Shown here: piece after piece, positions 44,829-55,980 of the stretch
Position numbering within the stretch: the stretch's first letter is position 1
Layout of the letters: every line of letters starts with the position of its first letter
From: Euphorbia lathyris
Lineage: Eukaryota; Streptophyta; Magnoliopsida; Malpighiales; Euphorbiaceae
NCBI RefSeq assembly: GCF_963576675.1
Contig: NC_088919.1
Coordinates: 40,074,501-40,138,500, forward strand
Reading direction: 5' to 3'
Length of the DNA stretch: 64,000 nucleotides
The notes under the pieces: model-generated
Seen by the model: only the letters and a program-made list of their open reading frames with translations
The model's database searches: none
What the model was told of the DNA's origin: nothing
Program-made: the position numbers and the translations under genes

Positions 44829-45260
44829 CTCTATGCATTTTCATTAATTTCTTATGGTATCATATGCCCTCCCCTTTTCTGGGAAAAACTGAGTTCTTTA
44901 GAGTTCGATGTACCTAGTAGAAAGAAGTGCCTGGTGTTACGTTTCATTGTTTCAGCTTCCTTATTTTTTAATGATACATTTATGACATGCTACTTTTTTT
45001 ATTCTATGCATTTTGTAAAAAATAACCATTTTAAATTGTGAGATGGGAGGCATGATTACTAAGATCGAATGGTCTCATCCTTAATCTGTATGAGAGCAGT
45101 TTCAATTTGCTTGAGAGAGTGTGTTCCTTGGAATTTTTTCGACTTAAGACTTTTGATCAAAATTCTTGTAACATGCATATGACTGACCTTTAATATAGTC
45201 GATTAAGGAATTCTGAAAGATAAATAAAAAAAGTAGTATGCCTTTGTAAGGATTCAATTT
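44829..45260. other. AT-rich flank with first copy of a duplicated block
   Basis: No gene is seen. 45040-45200 is a diverged direct duplicate of 45650-45810: both have a GAATGATCC/GAATGGTCT word, GGAGTGTG-like text, TTCGACTTAA, then TTTGATC and AGCATGCATA or ACATGCATA, ending GACC. Confidence 0.5.
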
Positions 45261-45270
45261 TATTAAGAAA

Positions 45271-45550
45271 TGTTTTGATTGCCGAAAGGCACGAAGTTGC
45301 ATAATAATTGGCTTGATTGCAGAAATGCAAGAAGTAACAATAATTACTTGTTTTGATTGTCGAACGACAATAAGTTACATAATAACTGTTTTACTGTTTT
45401 GATTGCCGAAAGGTAAGAAGTAACATAATAACCGTTTTGATTGCTGAAAGACATGAAGTTACATAATAATTGCTTTGATTACCAAAAGGTAAGAAGTTAC
45501 ATAATAACTCTTTTGATTGCCGAGAGGCAAAAAGTTACATGACTTTTGTC
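45271..45550. repeat. Minisatellite, 36-46 bp unit, about 7 copies
   Basis: Degenerate units of the form TTTTGATTGCCGAAAGGC plus AAGAAGTTACATAATAAC start near 45275, 45311, 45352, 45398, 45435, 45473 and 45510. The unit contains an internal GCCGAAAGGC inverted repeat. Confidence 0.75.
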
Positions 45551-45794
45551 GAATTGCAGGAAGTTCCCTCGTCCTTTGATTGTATTTTTGATGTTTTTGT
45601 ATTTTTTTGCAATTGTTTTCCTTTACTCATTCTGGATTTACTCTTTAAATTATGAGGTGGAGTTCATGATTATCAAAATTGAATGATCCTTTCCATAATT
45701 TATGTTGGGCCATCTAGAAGTTTTTTCGAGGGAGTGTGGTCTTGGAATTTATTCGACTTAAAACCTTTGATCGAAATCCTTGTAGCATGCATAA

Positions 45795-46450
45795 GATTGA
45801 CCTATATGCCTCAGCAGTAGGAAGTTTGATGTATACTATGTTGTGATCACAACCTGATATAACTCATGCAATGGGGGGGAGGGGGTGTTAGCCATTTTCT
45901 ATCAAATCCGGGAAAAAAGCATTGCGAAGCAATTAAGTGGATGTTCATATATCTACGGGGTACTTCCAAATTGGGTCTTATATTTGGAAATGGAAAGTCA
46001 GTGCTTGTTAGATACACCGGTACAATATGGCATAAGACAAAAATAGTTTGAAGTCCACTTCTGGTTATTTGATGGCCTTTGCAAGGAGAGCTGTGTCATG
46101 GCAATCAAGATTATAGAAATGTGTTGCACTTTCTACAGCAAAGACAAAGTATATAGCAACAACAGAAACATGTAAGGAGATTTTATGGTTTAAAAGATTT
46201 CTATAAGAGCTTGGTTTTAAGAAGCAACATCATGTGGTTCTTCATCTTGCTATAAACTCTGCTTACTATATTAGAATGAAATATATTGATATGAGGTATC
46301 ATTGGATTAGAGATGCTCTTCAAGAAAGGTTGATTAGCTTGAAAAAGTTCACATTAATGATAATGGTTTCAATACTTTAACAAAGCCTTTAGTAAGGGAG
46401 AAGCTGAAGGTGTGTTGTTCCATCATCGGGATGACAAACTCCTCCTCATA
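45795..46450 (+). pseudogene. Copia RT/RNase H remnant (Tork/TNT1-like), decayed
   Basis: Starting near 45805, fragments in shifting frames match the end of RT and RNase H: 'FLSNPGKKHCEAIKWMF', 'YLRGTSKLGLIFGNGKS', a tryptophan-serine 'AVSWQSRL' region, 'MRYHWIRDAL' and 'LTKPLVREKL'. Many stops and indels are present. Word choice points to a TNT1/Tork-type element, older than A-D. No gag or protease remnant is seen upstream. Confidence 0.75.
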
Positions 46451-46465
46451 GTCAGAAAGAGGGAG

Positions 46466-47240
46466 ATTTATTGGGATTTTCTCACCCATGAGAAGCCTAA
46501 ATTTGGATTAGGTCCAAGTGTTAACCCTAATAGTTACAAAGTTTTAAGAGCAATTGGGTGAGTAAAGTAGCTACAAACACAAAAGAGAAAGAAAGAAAAT
46601 CTAATTTCCTTCTCCATTCGTCTAGCCTTAGAGAGTTATCTTTTTCCGGAGATCGAACAGTTGGAATTCTTGATTTTTGGACATGAGCTTCTAGACATCT
46701 TGTTACTAGTTTTGATTGGAGGATATTAGATTTAGAGGCCGGGAAGGTCAATTCATGTAAAGGGGAAGATTGTTGACAAAATGTGTGTTCTAGAGTATTT
46801 CTCATTTTTTGAATTTTCTCTTCGATTCCATACTTCTTGAAGGAGAGTTCCTAAAGAGTATGATGTTAATTGTATATGCCTCTACTATTATTTAGGAAAG
46901 AACTATCGTATTTCCCATTATTATTTGATATAGTGGAATATTTTAGTAGACTATAGTCCCATAATTTTTCTCACAGTGAGGGGGTTTTCCATGTAAAAAT
47001 AGCATGTGGTGTTATGGCTTCCATTTTTATTTGTCATTGCATTATTGTGCTTCGGTTATTGCTCTATTTCTTAGTTTCATCAAAGATTCATATAAGTTGG
47101 AAAAAGATTGATAACGAAAATTAATTCCGCATTATTGTTGCTTTTGTTGTTAGTCGTTTTTCCCATCATATGGTCACTGGTTAGTTTTTTATGCCATTTG
47201 CTTTTGTTGGATATTTCGAGTGGGTCACGCTTGTTGGAAC
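46466..47240 (+). repeat. Probable LTR remnant following the copia fragment
   Basis: A purine run (AGAAAGAGGGAGAT) precedes TATTGGGATTTTCTCACC, which looks like a Tork-type LTR start with TG changed to TA. GGTTTTCCATGTAAAAAT near 46984 is a word often found in such LTRs. The right end is not defined. Confidence 0.45.
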
Positions 47241-47275
47241 TCGACCCATTTATGTTAGTAATTATTCCATTTGTT

Positions 47276-47605
47276 GTGTTTTGAAAATTTAGTAGGGTGT
47301 TCCAAATATTTCTCAAGTTAATTTTAATCGTTAAACTTTTAAAAATCCAACTTTATCCATATATTATTGTAGTATCATTGTCAAATGAAATTAATTAAAT
47401 TTAATCTATCATCTTAAATACATTAGTTCTTCTATTTTTTCTGTTTTGAAAATTTAATACAATGTTCTAAGTAATTTTCAAGTTATTCCATTTGTTGTAT
47501 TTTAAAAATTTAATACAATATTCCAAGTATTTCTCAAGTTATTCTATTTTTTTATTTTGAAAATTTAATACAATGTTCCAAGTATTTCTCAAATTAGGTG
47601 GACAA
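47276..47605. repeat. About 60-bp repeat, one separate and three tandem copies
   Basis: The unit TTTTGAAAATTTAATACAAT plus GTTCCAAGTATTTCTCAAG occurs near 47276, then in tandem near 47441, 47502 and 47563. Copies are diverged. No coding signal. Confidence 0.7.
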
Positions 47606-47949
47606 ATTAAATTTAATTAATTTCAGTCCACGTTTGATACTACAATAATATATACTTTCTATTTAAATTTGGATAAGGGTAATATAGTAAAATGAATCAT
47701 TTTATCTCTATCTCTCTCTATCCATATCCCCATAAAATGTCAAACGTCCCGTCTAGGTATACCTTTAGTGGGATAAAAGGCTTATCCATCTCTTATCTCA
47801 CTCTCATATCTCCAAAACAAATATGAGATAACTTATCTCGTATTTTTTTTTATCCATATCTCACCTTTTATATTCTCTCTAACAAACACCACGTGAAAGA
47901 TTTCTCATATACGTGAAAGGGCGTTTCTTAGATAACCAACAAATTTTTG

Positions 47950-48508
47950 GGGTAAATTACACCCATGGCCACTGAACTTTACTCATTTTAACATTGTGGC
48001 CACTGAACTTTACTCATTTTAACATTGTGGCCACTGAACTTTACTCATTTTAACATTGTGGCCACTGAACTTCAATTCTTAATAGTATGACCACTAAACT
48101 TTATTCTTTTTAACACCGGTGGCCACTGAACTTTAACTAATTCCTCAAAATGATCGGTAACGACCTCAAAATGAAAATATTCAAGAATTAAAGTTGTTCA
48201 GAACGATATTTACCATGAAACCACATTTTTTATATTCCAAAATCACATTTTTTTGAGCTTTCTTTCTCTCCTAACCAAAAAACACCTAAATGACCTCAAA
48301 ACGAAAATTTTCAAGAATTAAAGTTCCTTAGAATATCATTAACTTTTTGAATTTTTTATTTTGAGACCGTCAACGGTCGTTTTGAGAAGTTGAGTGACCA
48401 CCGGTGTTAAAAAGTGTAATGTTCAATGACCATATTGTTACGAATTGAAATTCAGTGTCCATAATATTAAATGTATAAAATTCAGTGGCCATGGGTGTAA
48501 TTTACCCC
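47950..48508. mobile_element. Mutator-type MITE, 559 bp, 9-bp target duplication
   Basis: The ends are GGGTAAATTACACCCATGGCC and its inverted copy, more than 30 bp of near-perfect TIR (GGCCACTGAA inward). Both sides are flanked by AAATTTTTG (47941-47949 and 48509-48517), a 9-bp duplication as made by Mutator-like transposases. Near the left end a unit GGCCACTGAACTTTACTC plus ATTTTAACATTGT is repeated three to four times. No protein is encoded, so it is non-autonomous. Confidence 0.85.
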
Positions 48509-48648
48509 AAATTTTTGGTATACTAACTCATTACTTTGTAAGATAACCTTTATTTTCCATGTTATGTTAATTATAGTTTTTGAAAAATGAGAAAAGTTAA
48601 CATGTTGAAAAGAGAGTTAAATGTCAAAAAGATGAATCAATAGTAATA

Positions 48649-48766
48649 ATGGCCATGAGTGTAACAAAATATAGAGTATAATAATTTTCATATTACGTTT
48701 TGAAGTTCAGTGGCCATACATAAAAATGGATAAAGTTCAGTAACCATAGGTGTAATTTACCCAAAT
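48649..48766. mobile_element. Fragment of the same MITE family
   Basis: It carries GGCCATGAGTGTAA near 48651 and the right-end type GTTCAGTAACCATAGGTGTA plus ATTTACCC at about 48735-48765. The left end is missing or badly decayed. No target duplication is recognised. Confidence 0.5.
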
Positions 48767-48769
48767 ATT

Positions 48770-49984
48770 TAAGTAGCATTAATCTAATTTTGTCCTACCC
48801 AACCTACCTTCCAGCAATTTCATTTATCTAATTTGGACAGCCACCACAACTATACATACACTTTAGTCTTTTGATATTTATTTTTTTATAAAGTCATTTT
48901 CTTATATCAATTTCTCGCATTTTCCTGTCTAATTTTGACAATTTCGTATTTTGTCATTTTCAGTTGTTGGCTTTCATGATCGCAAATTTACATTGGATTT
49001 AATCCTATTGGGTTACATACCCACAAAATAATATGTTAATATATTGAGTAAAAAACTATATAAAAAAACATTAACAACACCAATCCTTACTAAATCCGTA
49101 ATAGAAACAAAAAAAAAAATAGTAATAATAATTTTATTAAACTGAAATCACAAAAAATAATAAAATTATAATATGCTGAACAAATTCAATATAACTACAA
49201 GAACAGAAAAAGGAAGCTAAAGCATAAACAAATTAATTTCTTTAGAAAGATTTGACCGTTGTTGATAATCACCTTTCAAAATACAACAACAGCATACAAA
49301 CTTTAAATGTGCGAAGAGAATATCCGAAACAGAAACAACATGAAAAATAAAAACTTTAGGGATTGAAAATGAAATTATTCAAAACTTCTTTTCTCTTTGT
49401 CTATTCGAAAATTGAGAGACGAAAAATTCAAATAGAGGACTGGAAATAAAAACATCTAAAAACTAACTCGTCAATTAAACATAAAGTTCGTTTTGGTTAA
49501 TGATGGTTAATTAAATTTGTAACCATTACGGTTTTGAATTCAAAACAATTCTAACGGTTGAGAAAAAAAAAATTATGGATCAGGCCAGAAGGAGTTCAGC
49601 CTGAGAGGGCACATTTCAACCGGCATTCACATCACCCATGATGTGCAGATGTGCCTCCAAGCCATTGAAACTTGATATGCCCTCACCGTGCGTTTGAGAG
49701 TTTTTGGTTAGTAATTAGTTAAAGCATTATATAAACCTTTGAAACTCCTCTCAAACTACCAACGTGGGACAAATGCTTTTCATCCTCAACAAACCATTCA
49801 TGTGGCATATTTTGAGCATCAATTTTTCATTCATTATTTATCCGTTTGAGCTTATAATATACCATTGGAAATATCTCATGAAGTAAAATTCAATGATATA
49901 TTACATGTTATTTAAAACTTCATTTATCCGTTATCTATTTGATCCTCTAGTTGACATATAATAACAATTCAAAAGTCAAATTGT
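48770..49984. other. AT-rich spacer, probably includes an old LTR near 49570-49984
   Basis: No gene is seen. The sequence just before 49985 (CAAATTGTCCAATA) resembles an LTR end, followed by ACCCCTAACATG, a degenerate reversed polypurine tract, as in the related element at 51483. LTR limits cannot be set. Confidence 0.35.
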
Positions 49985-50310
49985 CCAATAACCCCTAACA
50001 TGAAAGAAATTGAAAGCGAAAAAAATTCGATGCGGTGAATAACTCTCTACAATTGATATTTACATAGGATGAATATGCAACAATCTTTAAACATTCTGTC
50101 GTTTGTGTAAACAATGATATCCCTCACACAAATACCAACATAGGACAATTTTAGTTCTCATAATTATGTACGTTATCGTGAACATCTTTTAGTTCTACAT
50201 TAGTTTTCGAGAATTAAACCTCGTTATTCTCCTTTAAAACGACCCACTTAACTCTCATATAAGTGATTACTCTTACTCAGACTTCTAACAAATAAAGAAT
50301 TATTAAAAGC
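49985..50310 (-). mobile_element. Old LTR-element internal fragment (left part)
   Basis: It aligns with 51483-51874, the internal region of element W: CGATGCGGTGAATAAC versus GATGTGGTGATAAC, CGTTTGTGTAAACAATGATA versus CGTTTGTGTAAACGCTGATA, and 'AACGACCC'. It is interrupted at ATTAAAAGC by element X and continues at 54925-55065. Confidence 0.65.
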
Positions 50311-50967
50311 GGGTAAATATACGTTGTTTACAACTTTTGTCGCTTTTCACATTTTAAAGTAAAATACATTAAAGGTACCTGAATTATACCTTAATTCACA
50401 CTTTGGTACCTAAATTTCATTTTGTCTAAAAAATATACCTCAAATATGGACGACCGGACAATTTAATAGTTTTAACTGGCAATAACCAGTCAATTCGAAT
50501 TTAACTATTTATTTAGGCCCTGTTTGGTAAAGAGCGTTTTGGGATAAAAAGAGCGGTTTTGACCAACTTTAGCGGTTTGACCACTGAAACCGCTGATTGG
50601 AGTGTTTGGTGGAGAGAGGTTTGGGAGAGAGTTTTCGGATGAAAACGCTAATTTAGAAAAAGCTTCTTTTATGAGCTTTTTCAATTAGCGTTTTGCAATA
50701 TTAAAATTAATGGACTTCTTTAACCCTAATAGATAGACTCCTCCTCCAGCCAAATAAACGTTTCATTCGATCCTCTCATCTTCTCCTGCGCTTTTCTTCA
50801 ATTTTTTGCTTCTTGCGACCTTAGGAAGAAATCTGGGAATCTGTTTGTTGCAGAAGATTTTTTTTTTTTGAAGAAGCTCTTCATTAAGGAAGTTAGTTGA
50901 TTAATTTTCATGTATAAATAAACATATGTTTTTCTTTAACGTGTATGCATTAATAAAGACATGAAAA

Positions 50968-51482
50968 TGTTAGACAAACGATTACGTCTGTCTTAAAAAT
51001 GTTAGATGTGATTAACCAAAGAACAAAACGAACAAAAAAAAAATATAAACAGTAAAACTGGAAATTAAAAGGAAAGAGTTAGACAAATCTGAGGGCTGTA
51101 TTAGCAGTTTCCTTAAGACAGATGTCGTCGCTATTGACGATCGTCTCCCAGGATACAACAGATTACGAAAGCGAACTCAAACCGTGTGTAGCCTAGTCAT
51201 CACCGGAGTAGGAAAACAAGAACAATGTGAACAGACAGAGAGCATGAAGAATTCCAGAGAATATTTTCTACAACTTTTAGCAACTTATGAATTTTGACAA
51301 TCCATTCTATATAAATAGAACTCGAAAGGATATGTCATTTCACGAACGAACACGACTGTACATGGACAGACACGACTGTTTATGTACAAACATGACTGTT
51401 CACGAAAGACACGACTGTTCATGTAAGGAGGTGTTTATTGGTATTAAAATTAACAAATAATTTTATTCAAATTTTTCCAACA
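50968..51482 (-). repeat. Element W 3' LTR
   Basis: 515 bp. Near 51345-51425 the word ACACGACTGTTCATG (with variants) is repeated at 20-25 bp spacing, and TATAAATAG at 51310-51318 lies in plus orientation, so it is not the element's own minus-strand promoter. Confidence 0.7.
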
Positions 51483-53440
51483 ATCCCCCACATGAATAAA
51501 ATTAAAAAACGAGACGATTAGGATGTGGTGATAACTTTCTACAGAAGATATCTGCATAGGATATGTAGCTAATGTGCCTTGAACCTTCCCTTATGAAAGT
51601 ATATTTACTTTACTGGCTGACTAGTAGGCGCGATGTCTTTGAACTATTCTGCCGTTTGTGTAAACGCTGATATACCCCACACAGATACCAACATAACACG
51701 GTATGGTTCTCATGGTTATGTTCGTTATGGTCATGAACATCGCCTGGTTCTGCGAGAGTTTAAGATAACTAGGCCCCACACTAGTCTCCATCAAAACGAC
51801 CCCACTTCACTCTGACATATGTGATTTATTTGCTCAGAATACTGACACACAATGTATCATTAAAAGCATATAAGTTAACCTTTTCCCGTTGGTGTCACTG
51901 TTTACATATAGGAATGGACGAGGGTTTAACCCCCACAGTGAACGCGCAAGGTTTATGCAATTAGGTTGTCCCTTTGAACCTAGATCTTGGGATCTCCAGT
52001 CAACTAGGTAGGGTTTTCCTTCACATAACGCCTCTTCTCTATGGGCTTTAGTCTTATTCCTTTCGATGATTTTTCAATTTGATCTCGGTTTAACCTCTAG
52101 GTTAGCGGATCCGCTGTGTTATCCTTTGATTCTACAAAATCAACAATGATGACACTCGTTGAGATCAATTGACTAATGGTGTTATCACACGAAAGCTTTT
52201 CTACCTGTAACTCATCATACAGAAGCTTTTTATTCCGCATATTCACCGACTGATATGATATTTTTCTTCGATTCCATCATTGTGACGTATGCAATTTGAT
52301 TTCTACATTTTTAGTGACTTTCATAAATTAAATCCAGCTAACTAATGTTCATCTACCAGCATCTAACTCGGCTAGATAACATCACTACTCAGATTTTTCA
52401 ATTTATGACATTTCACATTTCGAATGTAAATCAACCCTTACGCGCGAGAATATCAAATATGGAATTTTCGCATATCATCATCATCTCTAAAGAAAACAGA
52501 ATTTTCTTTTATCACCAAGTCTTTAAAATTCATACCAGTGAATTTTTCTAGACTTTCATTGTGGCTTACACGTTGCCACTGGTACAAGTAGGCCTAAAGC
52601 CTCTGAAGTGACCGTGTTCTTAAAACCGGATCCATCTTCAATTATCGTTCTTGTACCAATACATGCCAAAAGGCAATTAATCTGTTTAAACAAACAGAAA
52701 CCAGACAATAATTGACAACTTTTTCTTCCTGGAATTCCAAACAAACCAAGTTAGAAGCAGAAAATTTATAATCTGTTTCATCAAACAGATACATAACAAA
52801 TAATTAACAAAAATATAAACTATATATATATATATATTTGTTGTCCACTTTGCCTAATATAATTTCCACTCAAACGTTCGGAATTATATTATATTCGTCA
52901 AGACAATTCATCAACGTATTCCTGTATGCCTCTTTGAAAAAAAAAAACATATACCATATTAGTCAAATAGACAAATGAAACAGGAACCATAATAACAATA
53001 TAAAATATATTATTAAAACAGAAATTATATAATTAACACTAAATTATAGAAAACCTGAACCGAGGAATTGGATTAATATGAAACTTGCCATACACAAGCT
53101 TCTAGTTCTTGGCATATTCTATCAGAGTTCACGGCTTCTTGTGAACTACCGAAGTTTTCTCCTCTTTGAAAAAGGAACAATTTTCTGCTTCATCTGATTC
53201 ATCCTCATCAGATGGATCTCGCAATGCTCTTAAATTGTGTTCAAAATCCATGGCTTGCACATCAATCAAACGGATATTAGTGAAGGAGTTTTATGATAAG
53301 ATCAATGGTAAAAACTCCTACGGACAGACACGATTGTTTACGTACAAACACGACTGTTCACGAAAGACACGACTGTTCATGTAAGAAGGTGTTTGTTGGT
53401 ATTAAAATTAACAAATAATTTTATTCAAATTTTTTCAACA
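50968..53440 (-). mobile_element. Element W: short decayed copia element
   Basis: The left LTR 50968-51482 (515 bp) runs TGTTAGACAAACG to TTTTTCCAACA. The right LTR keeps only about the last 120 bp (53320-53440). A GAAAA duplication flanks both sides (50963-50967 and 53441-53445). ATCCCCCACATGAAT after 51482 is the reversed polypurine tract. On the minus strand near 52130-52075 'DNTADPLT' followed by a stop and 'RLNRDQ' is the end of copia RNase H. The rest of pol is deleted or unrecognisable. The LTR ends carry a CACGACTGTT word repeated four times. Confidence 0.75.
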
Positions 53441-53606
53441 GAAAATAATTTTAATTATTTTAAATATATTTTTATGTATTAAAAAAATCCCCTGATTCGT
53501 CTTTTTGCACAAACCGCTATTATCAATCAGCTAATTTTTACCAAATAGGTCTACACAAATAGCTAGTCAAATCAACTAATAACAGCTAATTCCCAAACAG
53601 GGCTTA

Positions 53607-54480
53607 CAAATTTTTAAGAGTTTGATCATTTGATTTACAATTTTTAACTAAAAATTTAGAAAACAAATATTCTCTTTTGTTTCTCTCTCCCCCAAATTAG
53701 TTTCTCTCTTTTTCTTTCCCTCTTTCTTTCTCCTTAAATCGGGTTCTCCCACCATCGAATCCTTTTCCAACCAGAATTGCAACTTCAATGGCGAATGCCT
53801 TCTCCTACCACCGAATCGGATGCCCAGGTAGGTTGTCTGCGACAGGTACTCCCTTTCACTTTCAACAACCCACATTGTGACCCAATACCATTATAACCAG
53901 CAGCGGCAACATTAAAAAAAAAGACACCATTTTACCTGATCTAGGATTTCTAGCAGCAAAAGAGGACAATGATGAAACCTACGTAGGAGGAGTTAACAAT
54001 ACAGGAGATGAAGATTTTAATAGAGCAGAAGACTCATTGTGAGAATACATGATTGCCCTGTTTGCTAACCTTCTTGCTCGCTCCATTAATATAATGTACA
54101 GAGAAGAAGAGCAAGAAATAAGCTGAAAATGGGGTTGGTGAAGGAAAAAGAAAAAAGAACCAGATTATTTATGTTCCATGAAATGAATAGAGAGAAGGGT
54201 TGGTGATGATACAGTGATTTTTTGATTTTTTTTTTTTGTCAGTGTAAAGATATATAAAAAATAAAATGGGGAGAGAGTTATAATTTTGGATTTTTGGTAA
54301 TGTATATAAGATTTTTGGATTTTTTTTTTAAGATTTATAGATTTAATTTTGATCTCTTAGAAGCAAAAAAAGTAAAGGGTAATTTTATCCTTTTTATGTA
54401 GTTGTGTGTATGGTGGGTTCCAACTTTTTATATAAAAGTGGTCAAACCCGCGTTGACCAGTTAGTGACCGGTCAAATGTA
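53607..54480. other. Interior of element Y, possible captured gene sequence
   Basis: A CT-rich leader (53680-53750) precedes ATGGCGAATGCCTTC at 53788 and an AG/GTAGGT donor-like site near 53826, followed by a short 'GTCTGCGACAG' acceptor-like end. Later sequence near 53950-54045 is purine-rich and codon-like. No known protein is recognised. Capture of host exons by a Mutator-type element (Pack-MULE) is a possibility only. Confidence 0.25.
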
Positions 54481-54924
54481 CTAAATTGTCCGGTCACCAC
54501 TACTTGAAGTATATTTTTGAGACAAAATGTAATTCAGGTACTAAAATGTGAACTGTGGTATAATTCAGGTACCATTGATATAATTTACCCTCACATTTTA
54601 CAACCTTCAATTTTGCATATAAAACTGTACAACCTTTTTATAACTTTCCACTAAAGTGTACAACCAGTAATTGTGACCGGTCAATGCGAAGTTAACGTGT
54701 CACATCAGCAATTTGACCTTCTTAAAAGTCAAAGTTGACCGGTCAATGCAAAGGCAACACACCACGTTGGTATTTTGACGACAGGTCATAATTACCGGTT
54801 GTACACTTTAGTGGAAGGTCACCAAAACGTTATATAGTTTTGTGTATAAAATTGAAGGTTGTACACCAAAGTGTGAAAATGACAAAGATTGTACACCATA
54901 TATGTAATTTACCCTATTAAAAGC

Positions 54925-55065
54925 ACGTCTTAACCTTTTTCGTTTTATATCACTGTTTACATCACCAGGAACGAGCAAGGGTTTGACCCCCTACAATGAC
55001 CTCGCAAGTTTTATAACTAGGTTTTTCTTTTGAACCTAAATCTTGGAATCTTCCGTCAACAAAAG
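54925..55065 (-). mobile_element. Old LTR-element internal fragment (right part)
   Basis: It aligns with 51875-52010 of element W: TCACTGTTTACAT, GGGTTTGACCCCCTACAATG versus GGGTTTAACCCCCACAGTG, and TTGAACCTAAATCTTGG. It continues the fragment broken at 50310 by element X. Homology fades after about 55065. Confidence 0.65.
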
Positions 55066-55938
55066 TTTTTTTTTTCATATTTGACATTTTCTTGTTTGTA
55101 TAGTTATTCGCGTTTACCATTTTTTTTTTTACTGTTTTTTGTGTTTTTACCTTTTCATGTTTTTATCGTTTTTTTGTTTTATTTTTTCGCGTTTTTTCTT
55201 TCATAATAGTATATAAATATTTGAATATTGATAGTAATAATTAAAATTTTAGAAATAATACAAAAAAAAATTACATTTGAGGGTAATGTTATCTTCCGAA
55301 CTAAACAACTAGTTATTTTTATCTTATCTCATTCCATCAACCAAACATGTAAATAGTTATTCATAAGGAATACATATTCTCTCATATCCTATTGATTGAT
55401 TGGTAATATTTATTCAATTTATTGGTAATATTTATTCTATTCCATTATATTCATTCCATGAATCAAACGAAGCCTAAAGAGGTATTTGGTTACTCATTTT
55501 TCTGCTCATGTTTATATTTTCACTTTAAAATTGAAAGTTGTAGATGTTTAGTTAGAAACATGTTGTTTGCATTTTATAAACTTAAGTACTCCATTAGATT
55601 TTTAATAAACTTAGATGTAATATGATTGATCAAATTCATTTACTACATTTCCACAGTACATAAAAAATAAACCTAATTAAGAGGACATTTAATTAATAAT
55701 GTTGTCTGAATTAGTAGACTTGATAAATTTTAAAGATTTATGAATCAATAAAGTTGGTCACCTATAACGAAGAATAAGCCATCAAATTAATACTCCATAT
55801 CTGCCACTAATTCAAATCTACCAATATATATAATAGATTGATCTGTCCACACCAAGGAATTCATTATATTCATGATGTTACATACCTATAAACCTTACAC
55901 TAGTACTTATTTTATTCTTTTATGAACTTGAGTATTTA

Positions 55939-55980
<42 letters not shown>

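Larger units (their letters stand above)
50516..53603. mobile_element. Element Z: TTA-flanked DNA transposon-like element
   Basis: The left end GGCCCTGTTTGGTAAA and right end CCCAAACAGGGC share an 11-bp inverted GCCCTGTTTGG. TTA stands on both sides (50513-50515 and 53604-53606), as expected for PIF/Harbinger elements. Sub-terminal AGCGGTTT/AAACCGCT words occur at both ends. A hAT assignment is possible if ends have drifted, but no 8-bp duplication is seen. Element W makes up most of the interior. Confidence 0.55.
50356..54590. mobile_element. Element Y: second Mutator-type element nested in X
   Basis: Flanked by TCACATTTT (50347-50355 and 54591-54599), 9 bp. Inverted arms of about 110 bp pair 50366-50468 with 54484-54584: shared words include GGTACCTGAATTATACC, CATTTTGTCT, AAAATATAC and GACCGGACAATTTA. 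The right arm is followed inward by about 850 bp (53607-54480) of mixed sequence, part of which looks gene-like (53700-53900). Element Z interrupts the left side. Confidence 0.8.
50311..54915. mobile_element. Element X: Mutator-type TIR element with 9-bp target duplication
   Basis: Flanked on both sides by ATTAAAAGC (50302-50310 and 54916-54924). Ends are GGGTAAATATACG and ATGTAATTTACCCT, with TIRs that include CAACTTTTGTC/ACAATCTTTGTC and TTCACATTTT/TTCACACTTT. Element W (51860-51880) carries an uninterrupted version of the target with a single ATTAAAAGC, an in-window empty site. Without inserted element Y, X is only about 370 bp. No transposase is seen. Confidence 0.85.

Noticed and set aside
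55422..55625. Small AT-rich frame with aromatic residues
   Set aside because: Composition-driven; no domain, no neighbouring exons or promoter signals.
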